From Maylandia zebra (taxonomy: Eukaryota > Chordata > Actinopteri > Cichliformes > Cichlidae), in contig NC_135188.1 of NCBI RefSeq assembly GCF_041146795.1, positions 3,519,919 through 3,583,918 on the forward strand: a stretch of DNA of 64,000 nucleotides, given 5' to 3'. Of this stretch, positions 54,786-64,000 are shown in pieces. Position 1 is the stretch's first letter. Every line of letters starts with the position of its first letter. A program made the position numbers and the translations under genes. Below the pieces are notes generated by a model. The model did no database searches. It had not been told where the DNA came from and saw only the letters and a list, made by a program, of their open reading frames with translations.

Positions 54786-57700
54786 TCAATACTGTTCTTG
54801 GAAACTCTGTGGAGGAGCCTCTATGTCAGAGATGCTGTAATAAAAGAGAAAAGAGGAAAAATCAGAAAACCCCAAAAGACACATATATGATTTAAACGAG
54901 GTAAATTCTTTTCTAACCTGTTCAAACTTGTTTGATTTCTTCAGTTTTTTAAAGATCCACATAGCCATAAGCACACCAGAGAGGAAGGCAATCCCTCCTG
55001 TGGCTATACCAGCAGTGACTGCTGCAACTGGAGCAGGAGCTGTGGAAACACAGTGAAATGTGAATAGTGTGAACTTTTGCTTTCCCCTTTGATCTGTTGT
55101 TGCTCATTTACCTTGGCAGGTGGGTTTCTCTGCAGTCCAGTTGCCATGGTGATCACATGTCAGCAGCTCAGGTCCTTCTAATGAGTAGCCTTGGTCACAG
55201 GTGAAGGAGCACTGAGAGCTGTAAACTGACTCAGTGCTGGAGCAACTGATGTGACCGTTTTCAGGAGCCTCAAGCAACAAACATGTAACAGCTGTTGTAA
55301 AGGACAGGAAGATGTCACTTTGAACATGCAAATGAAATTGTGAACAACAAGTAATCCAGGTAAAATGGGTTCACATGTACCTGTGCAGGTTGGTGATCTG
55401 GAGGTCCATTGGCCTGGATGTGTACACTCCATGCTGTGTGCACCTTGCAGCTCATGTCCTTCATCACATGTAAAATGACAAACCATGCCAAGTGGATGGG
55501 GTGTGTCATGACTAAGAAATGAAGACAGAGAAGGGCTGCAGCTTATCTGACCATTTGTTGGGACCTCTGGAGCAGGACATCCTTTTGCTACAAAAGGGAA
55601 ACAAAAGAGTAAAATATTACTAATATGTCATGACATAATCAATCCAAGAAAAAAACTGGAGTAACACTGTTTGTAGTAAATATTGATATAATTAGTCTTT
55701 CAGACCTTTGCATGTAGGTATGTTTTCATTCCACTGTCCGTCCTCAGAACACTTGATGGTGTTTGCTCCCTGCAGTTCAAAACCTTCTTCACAGCTGAAG
55801 CTGCAGGTGGAGTTTGGTCGCAGTTCAGTCTCAGATTCACTGCACTGCATGATGAGGGGAGCTTCTCTCTCTGGATTCTGGCAAAGGATGGCTGACACAG
55901 AAACATGTGTATTTTATTGAACGTGTCCTCATGATATAGAAGATGGTGGGTTATACTTTTCGTGTTCCTCTTACCTTCACAGTGAGGAATCTGCTGATTC
56001 CATGTACCTCCTGATGTGCAGGTCACTCTACTGGCTCCCACTAAATGGTAACCTTGGTCACAACTGAAGCTGCAGGTGTTTTTGTAGCTGAACCTCGTAT
56101 CAGCATCTTCTCCACAGCTGACAAAGCCATTTGTCAAGTTTTGCAGCGCAGGGCACTGAACAGCTACAAAAGAGAGAGGCAACAGAAGGAGTTAAATTAA
56201 AGCTTTTATTTTAATCATCATGCAAATCATCCCCCAAATAACAAAAACTACACAACGATGAAAGGTAAAAACATGTGGCCGTACCAACACAGTATGGCTG
56301 GGATCCATTCCAATTTGCTGATGATTCACATTGCAGAGATGAAGATCCAGACAGTACATAACCTTCATCACAGGTAAAAGTACAGGTGGACTGATAGCTG
56401 AATGAGCCCAGAGGATCGGAGCATTTCATTGATCCATGTGTCAGCTCTGACATCTTCTCACACTGAATCACTGTAGACAACAGAGGGGAATAAAGCATTA
56501 CGCCATGACTCCATCACTGTGTAGAAAATAATAAAAGTAACAAAAAGTAGTAGCAATATTATAAGCTATTAGCACTTAAACTCACTTTCACATGTAGGGG
56601 GTTTTTCTGACCATTTTCCTAAGGAAGTACACCTCAAAGGTCCTGGCACACTCAGCTTGTATCCTTCCTCACAGGAATACTGACACAAGGAGTCATAGGA
56701 GAAACTGCCATACTTGTGAGAGCAATTTACATGTCCTTTATCTGGAACAACCACTTCACCTTTGTTACACTGCACAACTGACAACAAAAAAACAACAACA
56801 CAGTTGGATATTAATTAAATCCTTTACATGACTTAAAATATGTATTTAAACTACGCTATCAGATTTTTTCTCACCTTGGTCACACTTGTGTCCAAAAAAA
56901 CCTTCAAAGCAATCACATTTGTGGCTGTTGATGGTTTCAACACACTCTCCGTGGAAACAGGAGTCAATCTTACAAGCCGCTGGAAAAAGCAGAGGTACTT
57001 CTATAAAGGTTGGTAAATATACTAAAACAATATGTCAGAAACATCATTTTTAACTTTCAGATCAGTAGATCACCTATTAAAGAACAGCAACACAGCAGCA
57101 AAAATTAGTTTTTCAAGAGTGTGATTTTTGCTCACCTGTGTAGCACAGAGCAGTCTTTGATTTTGTACATCTCTCGTCATTCCACTTGCCTGGTTCTTTA
57201 TCTCTTTTAATATACATCTCCACACAATCCTCATGCATGCCTGTGTTTTTGTCACCCTCGTTATTGTTCGGTTCTCCTTTTGCCCAGTTGGTTGCTTCTT
57301 CTGTCAGAGGCTTGTTGGTTCCTACCCAGGTCCAGACATTATTAATCCTACGAATCCCAATCCAGTAGTAGCCATTTTTCTTGGGCAGCCAGTTGTTAAG
57401 ATGCTCAAGCTCCTCCTGGTTCTGGATGGCCACCATGTCCGTGTAGTGCTCCTGGCACCAGCTTCGTGCATCATCCCATGTCATTGCGTTGTCCGAGTAG
57501 AAGTAAGACCAAGACTCTACACTAGTCCACATGCACAGCACTTAAATAGAGACAGTGACATATAGTAGATGTAAATGGGGAGAAAAGGAGAGATTTAAAA
57601 AAATTCTATTAACTAATTTGCTCTCTAATGAGTGTTTTTAGTATTGGGTGCCTTTGTCCCTCCCGTATATATTCTTCATCCTGTATAAATTTCTCTTATT

Positions 57701-58038
57701 TGTTGTTTATTTTTGCTGTCTTACTATTTATATTTTATTCCTGCACACTTGGTGTGGAGCACCCACAATTTTGTCATACATGTACAGTGAACACAGGGCA
57801 ATCCTATTCTAGCTGGTTCTAAAACTTTTTATTGAGACGCTCAAGGCTCTTCTGGCAATAAATGTACATACTTGAACAAATAACGGCGAAGTTGATCCAT
57901 GAGGCAGAGCTCTTATATCCATGGGTTAGTCCAAAGAAGGAATCCTGTAAAAATAATTTAAAGGTGCATTAAATTAAAACCAAATTAATTTACATTAAAA
58001 TGAATAATATTTAAATTGATATCCCTTCCACTCACCAT
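54786..58038 (-). CDS. sele: E-selectin-like adhesion receptor with 6 CCP repeats, about 630 aa
   Basis: Endothelial rolling receptor type. Coding exons: 58038-58036 (ATG only, then GTGAGT), 57944-57872, 57540-57136, 56979-56875, 56777-56586, 56470-56285, 56163-55975, 55891-55706, 55587-55381, 55291-55112, 55039-54918 and a tail exon ending near 54786. Order: signal peptide (about 1-25), C-type lectin (about 35-158), EGF (161-195, six Cys), six CCPs (196-575), transmembrane segment (about 586-605). Calcium ligands E-P-N, E and W-N-D are kept; the loop after E-P-N is about six residues longer than in human E-selectin. Six CCPs and outermost position fit SELE (human 610 aa). The tail is unsure. 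A strong-looking donor at 54917 joined to the acceptor at 54835 gives HL then stop. A weak upstream donor would give ...[13 protein letters not shown]. The unspliced 83-bp intron is also open. Confidence 0.82.
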
Positions 58039-58142
58039 TTTAAATGATATGCCTGATAAACTCCAGAAGGCACTTGATTCTCTAGCTTTCAGCCTTAGTA
58101 TGTGTAGGGATGATTCTCTGCGTTATGCACTGGATTTCCAGG

Positions 58143-58149
58143 TTTTATA
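58143..58149 (-). promoter_or_regulatory. TATA box of sele-like gene
   Basis: TATAAAA on the coding strand, 105 bases before the ATG. Confidence 0.65.
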
Positions 58150-58190
58150 CGCTTCTCTAGTGTCATTCAGGAAACCTGGAAGGTTTCCAT

Positions 58191-58200
58191 GGAATCCCCC
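58191..58200 (-). promoter_or_regulatory. NF-kappaB site of sele-like promoter
   Basis: GGGGGATTCC on the coding strand fits GGGRNNYYCC. It stands about 42 bases upstream of the TATA box. A related GGAAACCTTCC lies between them. Human SELE is induced by cytokines through kappaB sites at a similar distance (established knowledge). Confidence 0.6.
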
Positions 58201-58765
58201 CCAATACTGCTCCATTCCACAAAAGGCTTTAAAAACATTTCCTGCACAAAAGCATTGGCTGGTCGTTCTCAGTACTGAACTCCCAGGTTGACTTTTAGGG
58301 TGAGATGGGGCTTACTTGGCTCTGCAACAATGCAGCTAATCGGGGTGACAAATGGGGTGACTGCATGTTCATGCTACTCCCACTGAAATTGTTGTGTTTC
58401 TAAGCTAGACACTGTGTAACGATGATAAACAGTCAAAACTATTTTTTTAAACTTCGACATCTGAAATATTAGTTTTTAAAAATTATCAGTTTCCTGTTGC
58501 CGTACATTAATGTAGAGGAAGAGAATAGCTCCAAGGTCTGCTGGCTTGATAGATGAGTTGGGGTGTGCCCACCAACAGAAAGCCAAAAAGCAGGAAAAGA
58601 TTAGACCTTTAGACCCAAACAGATAAAAACAATGGTTAGAGCCTTGATCTGGATGGGGAAAGGTTTGCATGGAATTGCCGAAGATGAAAATAAAAAGAAA
58701 ATATATTAATTTGAGAAAGAGGTCGGTTCTTTGGTTCAGGTTTATAAAAATATATATACATACAC

Positions 58766-60201
58766 ACTACAAAAGTCAAAGTTTGGACACACCATCTCAT
58801 TTTAATAGTTTTTCTTTATTTTCCCTACTTTCTACATTGTAGATGCATGCTGAAATCAAATATCTGAAGCAAGATATATAGAATTATGCAGCAAAGAAAA
58901 AATCTATAAATAACTCCAAATATGTCTTATATTGGCAGCTCGGTGGCACGGTGGTTAGCACTGTTGCCGCACAGCAAGAAGGTCCTGAGTTCAATTCCAA
59001 CATCAGGCCGGGGTCTTTCTGTGTGGAGTTTGCATGTTCTCCCCGTGTTTGCGTGGGTTCTCTCCGGGTACTCCGGCTTCCTCCCACCGTCCAAAGACAT
59101 GCAGCTTGTGGGGATAGGTTAATTGGATAATCCAAATTGTCACTAGGTATGAATGTGAGTGCGAATGGTTGTCTGTCCCTGTGTGTTGGCCCTGCGACAG
59201 ACTGGCAACCTGTCCAGGGTGTACCCCGCCTCTCGCCCTATGACAGCTGGGATAGGCTCCAGCGCCCCCCGCGACCCTGAAAAGGATAAGCAGAAGCGAA
59301 TGGATGGATGGATGGATGTCTTATGTTTTCGTTTTCTGAAAGTCTTTGTTGACAGCGCTTCAAACCCTTGGCCTTTTCTCAATGAGTTTCATGATGTAGT
59401 GACCTGAAATGCTTTTCACTTCACAGGTGTGTCTTGTCAGGGTTCATTTGTGGAATTTCTTGCCTTCTTAATGGGGTTTGGACCATCAGTTGGCTTGTGC
59501 AGAAGTCAGGTTGGTACACAGCTGACAGCTCTATTTGGAAAATCGGAATTCATATTATGACAAGAACCAATCAGCTAATGAAGAGAAATGACAGTCCATC
59601 ATTATTTTAAGAACTGGAAGTCAGTCAGTCAGTCATTTGAATATGTCCCCAAGTGCAGTCGCAAACAGTGTGACACAGAAAAGGTGAACGGATGGTCTCT
59701 ACATGCATGGTTCCCACTGTGAAGCATGCAGGAGTGATGTTGTAGGGGTGGTATGGTGGTGACACTGTTGGAGATTAATTCAAAATTAAAGGCAAAAAGA
59801 ACCAGCGTGGCTCCCACAGCATCCTGCAGCAACATGCAGTCCCATCCAGTTTGCGTTTCGTTAGACCATCATTTATTTTTTAACAGGACAATGACCCCAA
59901 ATACACCTCCTGGCTGTGTAAGGGCTATTTGACCAAGAAGGAGAGTGATGGAGTGCTGCGCAAGATGGCCTGGCCTCCTCAGTCACCTGACCTAAACTCA
60001 ATCGAGAAGGTTTGGGATGAGATGGAGCGCAGAAGGAAGGCAAAAGGGCCAACAAGTGCTCAGCATCTCTGGGAACTCCTTCAAGACTGTCGGAAAATCA
60101 TTTGAGGTGACGACCTCATGAAGCTCATCGAGAGAATGCCAAGAGTGTGCAAAGCAGTAATCAGATCAAAGGGTGGCTATTTTGAAGAATCTACAATATA
60201 A
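58766..60201 (+). mobile_element. Tc1-like DNA transposon, inactive, interrupted by a SINE
   Basis: The left end reads CAAAGTTTGGACACACC and TAGTTTTTCTTTATTTTC, familiar Tc1 terminal wording. Around 59886-60105 a clean frame reads YLTKKESDGVLRKMAWPP and QSPDLNSIEKVWDEMERR, the third-acid region of Tc1 transposases, then a stop. The N-terminal part is broken and the right terminal repeat is lost. Confidence 0.85.
58931..59315 (+). mobile_element. SINE-like element with (ATGG)n tail
   Basis: Inserted in the Tc1 element with the target duplication ATGTCTTAT (58922-58930 and 59316-59324). Near the start, GTGGTTAGCACTG and GAGTTCAATTCC resemble pol III A and B boxes. The body contains the common fish wording GGAGTTTGCATGTTCTCCCC and it ends in repeated ATGG. 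Confidence 0.85.
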
Positions 60202-60570
60202 AACTTTGTGAAATGGATATAAATTTACGCTACCAGAGAATGGACTGGGGGAGTGGGAGAACATCAAGAGCTGTTATTTTTTAATGTGTTCCAGTTTACG
60301 AAAAACAGCATATCTCTTTTTGTGGCACATAAAAAGACAAACTAAGAATAAAAAGTTAGTAATTTTGTGCGGTTAGTGGTTTGTGCAACTCAGAAATATA
60401 ACAACAATCCTTGGAAACTAGAATGACGCTGACAGTTGTATTTTCACATGGTTTCCATACAGTATGCAATAACACTAAAGGACTAATGTTTGCACAAGAT
60501 TGCAATTTACAACCTAAAAGTAATAAATGCTAAAATAACACTCAGGAAAGAGCTTCGGGAAAGGAAAAGG
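60202..60570. other. Unique AT-rich DNA between Tc1 and lectin remnant
   Basis: No gene recognised. It may include decayed intron sequence from the duplicated selectin block. Confidence 0.4.
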
Positions 60571-60637
60571 TGTAGCGACAGATTCTTTCTTGTTACTGCA
60601 TTTATTTCTCATTGTTCCACTTGGTTATGTCTCTCTT

Positions 60638-60946
60638 GGGGTGATCGTGGCTCAAGAGTTGGGAGTTCGCCTTGTAATCGGAAGGTTGCCGGTTCGAGCC
60701 CTGGCTTGGACAGTCTCGGTCGCTGTGTCCTTGGGCAAGACGCTTCACCTGTTGCCTACTAGTAGTGGTCAGAGGGCCCGGTGGCGCCGGTGTCTGGCAG
60801 CCTCGCCTCTGTCAGTGCGCCCCAGGGTAGCTGTGGCTACAATGTAGCTGCCATCACCGGTGTGTGAATGGGTGGATGACTGGATGTGTAAAGCGCTTTG
60901 GGGTCCTTAGGGACTAGTAAAGTGCTATACAAATACAGGCCATTTA
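60638..60946 (+). mobile_element. tRNA-derived SINE inside a lectin pseudo-exon
   Basis: Starts GGGGTGATCGTGGCTCAAGA, with a B-box-like GGTTCGAGCCC, and ends with AAAGCGCTTTGGGGTCC and GCTATACAAATACAGGCC. TCTCTT stands on both sides (60632-60637, 60947-60952). The wording recalls the African cichlid SINE type, but family naming needs a library search. Confidence 0.8.
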
Positions 60947-61520
60947 TCTCTTCCTTGCAATGTATCTCCACACAGTCCTGAAAGGGTATGTTATCTGGCT
61001 CTGCAGGTACCCAGTTTGGAACCTCATTAGGTGCAATCTGATGATGATGTATCTGATATCCTCATGTTGGTGTTGTTCCTGCATCACCATAATTAATGTT
61101 GGTCCAGGTTTAACACTGCAAGTTACTAATCATATTTTTGTGACGTCATAGTTTTGCAACATGGAAAAAACACCCTGCTATTGTTCACCTGTGGAAAACA
61201 TCCAACAAAGGTTCAATGTTAGGGTTGAGGGTTAGGATGTAAACATCATTAGGGTTAGGGTCATGGGGCTATCGCTAGGGTTATGAATATGGGGTTTGGG
61301 TTTGGTGTGATGATGTTTCCACCAAATGGCAAAACAGTATTATCTTCCCACCAGGGACTTCGCCAATGATCATCATTGTAATATCATTTCTTCCACAGCT
61401 TCCTTCCAGGAAGGGTGTCACTCAACCACCAATAGCACTCTGAAGACACATAAACACACAGACACAAAGTACCATGATATTTATATTGTATTTATTCACA
61501 TTTATTTTTGAAAGGACTGT

Positions 61521-61780
61521 ACAGAAATATTGTATATAACATATACTGATAAAGAGATGGTGTAGGAAATTACATAATTTACAACATATTAAACAGAGCC
61601 TTTACAGCTGCAATGTATCAGACAAAATCCCCCCAAAATAAACCTCTTATTTTTATCATGCAGTCATAAAGCATGGTATATCAGTCTGACACTACTACTG
61701 CCATCATAATAATTTCATAATAATAATAAGAAGAAGAAGGATTTACTGGAAAGCAAAGAAACAATAAGTCAAACCATTAA
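61521..61780. other. Decayed sell-like intron/UTR sequence
   Basis: AT-rich, with an AGAAGAAG run near 61730. Nothing else recognised. Confidence 0.35.
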
Positions 61781-62189
61781 ATGGTTGAAGCTCAGACAGT
61801 TTGTTTTCAGTGTTTCTCAATTTTCACTTGAGCAGTTATGGTATCTGTTATCAGGACAAGCAGAGTGGAAAATTCCACAGTTGAGGGCAAAAACAAGTGA
61901 TGTACCATCTGTAATGTATTGTACTAAAAGTACCAATGTGCTGCTGCATGTACCACTCTTTGGATGGGCATTTTGAATGTGATATAAGTATGTGGTAGTA
62001 GTGCTACTGCTCTGGTCATTGGTAATAATAAACTGTAATGATTTTATAGAATTGGAATCAATGTAGCAGCCTTGATTTTTGTTAGTATTTACTGCTATAT
62101 CTAACTATATCTAAAATTTTAATTTACTACCTGCACAAGCAAGAGCCCAGTGTTGTCACACGTGATGGCAGCTAGGAAAATAGCAAGAA

Positions 62190-62770
62190 AAAATTCAGGA
62201 CTGCAAAGCTCATAACCATAGTTTAGGGTGGGGACATAGATCGACTAGTAAACTGACAGCTTTGCTTTTATGGACAGCTCTCCCTTCACCATGCAGTGCA
62301 GTGTCCACATCACTGTAGCCATGATCCAAATCCATCTGTCAATCTCCCTCTTCCCTCTCCTCTAACCTGTGAACAAGACCTCTGTGATATTAAAGGTCTT
62401 CCACTATGGGCAGCAACTCAACATTAACCCAAAGTGGAAACTCAACTGTTTTCAGGCTTTTTCAGGGCCATATGACTCAGACTTGGAAGAGTTCAATCTT
62501 ATTCTCGCACTTGGCCATGAACTGCTCCAGTGTAAGACCACCACCTCATGAAGAAAGCAGGACTACATCACCCACAAGAAGCAGAGATGAGATCCTGAGG
62601 CCACCTTGGAAGAAACCTTCAGCTACTAGGCTCCACCTAGAAATTCTGTCCATGAAAATTATGAACAGAATTGGTAACAAAAAGAGCTGCTTTGGCTGAA
62701 TCCAACACCCACTGATGTTGACTACAAATAATTGGCACACAAAACAAACTTTGGCAACATTTGCGCACAA
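62190..62770 (-). mobile_element. LINE reverse transcriptase fragment, inactive
   Basis: Read on the minus strand, one frame gives PILFIIFMDRISR, then LRISSLL and GDVVLLSS, the palm region of a non-LTR reverse transcriptase. Another frame gives KAKLSVYSSIYVPTLNYGYE from the thumb. The catalytic F/YADD box reads VGDV, and the frame is broken several times, so it is dead. Confidence 0.8.
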
Positions 62771-62969
62771 ATGAAATGGCTTATATCAGACTATTTATCT
62801 ATCTAAAGTAAAAATCATCGAAGAGTGCATGACTTTAGGATGCTTTGAGCAATAGCCAGATCAAGTCCATATGAATTATGTAATTAAGTAATGCACTGAA
62901 TTACTTTTCAGAAGAGAAACAAATAATATATAATTCATTACTGTTTTTTGAGTAATGACCCCGACACCG

Positions 62970-63530
62970 GTTGGTCCATGTGTGTCACGGTACCGGGTCT
63001 GTGGCCCAGTGTTTTGTGTGTGTTTTAGTTCAATTCTTTGATTATTGTTATTCATGGGTTTTGGTTCTGCTTGTGTTATATTTTTAGTCCGAGGATTTTG
63101 GTCTCAGGGTCTGCGTCTTTGTGATTTTCTCGTGTTTCCTGTTTTACTTTGAAAGTCTGTGTCCTATGTCAGTGCTTCCCCTTGTCTCATTATGTCTTAT
63201 TAGTCCCAGCTGTGGTTCCCTCCTGTTTCCCATTCTCTCATTACTCCCTTGTATATTTAAGCCCTGTGTTTTCCATTCCCTTTTCTTGTGTTGTACCACT
63301 TCCATGTGCTTTGTGTTTCCTTGCACCTAGTTTCTAGCGTCCCAGTTTCTAGTTTCCTAGTGTTTATGTTCCTTGTCCGTAGTTTCTAGTTTTCTGCTTT
63401 TGAATTTTGTTTCTAGTATGTGTTTGCTACAGCGCAACAAAGCTTCCTTTTTGAGTTCATCCTTTCGTGTCTGTGAGTCCTGTATTTGGGTCCTACATCC
63501 TACCTGCCACACAACATAACCTGCCAATGT
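62970..63530 (+). mobile_element. Possible solo LTR of a retrotransposon
   Basis: Begins near TGTGTCACGGTACCGGG, contains TATATTTAAGCCC like a promoter, many TTTCTAGTTTCC-like units, and ends near GTATTTGGGTCCTAC. This resembles gypsy-type LTRs of fishes. No internal genes are present and no flanking duplication was found. Confidence 0.4.
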
Positions 63531-64000
63531 GTTGTTATTTCCAGTCTAAGTTCAACTTTTATTCGTGGGGTTTCTGATGAATACAGTCAAGAAATACAAG
63601 AAACAATATTTCTGTGGTAGGATGGAGACTAGGTAGTAATTCTTTTAGTTTTGGATCACCGCCATGACTGTGGATCTGGCACCACTGCCTGGCCTGGGTT
63701 CAGTTCATTGTTTTGATAGAGTAATAATATGTTTAGAACTGAGTTGTCTCAGCCAACAACTACCTGGAAACATTCAGAACAGCTGTTAATGTAATAATTA
63801 AGTGGAAGATGTGACAGAGTTCCAACTTATTATTGTCCTAATCTTTCCCCAGCAGCCACACATTTTGCTAGTGTTGGCATTAAAACCCACCAAAGATAAG
63901 GATAAGTGTCCAATTCATTTTTAATTAGCAATATGCTGAACAAGGAATTAAAAAATAAAATATGTAACAAAATGTTCTCTGGATGATTTTTTTTTAAATG

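Larger units (their letters stand above)
58335..61045 (-). pseudogene. selp-like pseudogene fragment (CCP and lectin exons)
   Basis: 58340-58410 matches the 5' part of the selp-like CCP2 exon and its flank (47380-47455). 58455-58745 matches the CCP1 exon and flank (47472-47765). 60571-61045 matches the 3' part of the lectin exon (48283-48430). All are broken by base changes, deletions and insertions. The EGF exon and the start of the lectin exon are missing. A Tc1 element replaces the middle and a SINE splits the lectin remnant. Confidence 0.8.
61315..63915 (-). pseudogene. sell-like pseudogene with 3' flank
   Basis: 61315-61520 matches 48985-49200 (sell 3' end and selp 5' flank). 61790-61870 and 62130-62175 match parts of CCP exons. 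63536-63765 matches the lectin exon (52755-53011) with frame-breaking deletions. 63850-63912 matches the signal peptide exon (53085-53150), which has lost its ATG. The order is the same as in the functional gene. A LINE fragment and an LTR-like repeat sit inside. Confidence 0.8.

Noticed and set aside
57233-57565. 110-codon plus-strand ORF
   Set aside because: Antisense shadow of the sele-like lectin exon.
60590-60847. Plus-strand ORFs of 85-90 codons
   Set aside because: Frames through a SINE; not a gene.

Overview
The window looks like a piece of teleost fish chromosome, probably a spiny-rayed percomorph and possibly a cichlid. The reasons are vertebrate exon/intron genes with GT-AG junctions, teleost-type Tc1, hAT, LINE and SINE repeats, long CA and TATC microsatellites, and compact introns in the immune genes. 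The species cannot be fixed from sequence alone. No rRNA, tRNA, CRISPR array or operon was seen.

Layout. (1) 1-6473: upstream flank with a Tc1 remnant, a hAT MITE with an exact 8-bp target duplication, a TATC microsatellite and a possible conserved non-coding block. (2) 6474-29517, + strand: rxrg, a retinoid X receptor, ten coding exons. A second in-frame first exon at 12205-12271 points to an alternative promoter. (3) about 30600-41085, + strand: lmx1a-like LIM-homeodomain factor, eight coding exons plus a 5' non-coding exon. (4) 42770-58200, - strand: three complete selectin genes in tandem. They are P-selectin-like (13 CCP repeats, 1059 aa), L-selectin-like (2 CCPs, 347 aa) and E-selectin-like (6 CCPs, about 630 aa). 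(5) 58335-63920: a decayed second copy of the P-selectin 5' part plus the L-selectin gene, broken by a Tc1 element carrying a SINE, another SINE inside a lectin exon, a LINE fragment and an LTR-like repeat.

Context. RXRG and LMX1A are neighbours in tandem on human chromosome 1q23, and SELP-SELL-SELE lie in that order and orientation on 1q24 (established knowledge). This window keeps both groups and the P-L-E order, now side by side. rxrg and lmx1a encode nuclear regulators of development. The selectins encode type I membrane lectins for leukocyte rolling. Only proximity joins the two groups.

Most notable points: the alternative rxrg first exon; a P-selectin-like gene whose CCP exons were recently shuffled by unequal exchange and whose lectin domain has lost three of five canonical calcium ligands; a kappaB plus TATA promoter on the E-selectin-like gene; the pseudogene block with a readable order of insertions; and an unidentified 223-codon ORF between the L- and E-like genes. 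Exon borders were worked out by eye from splice consensus, reading phase and family structure, without transcript data.
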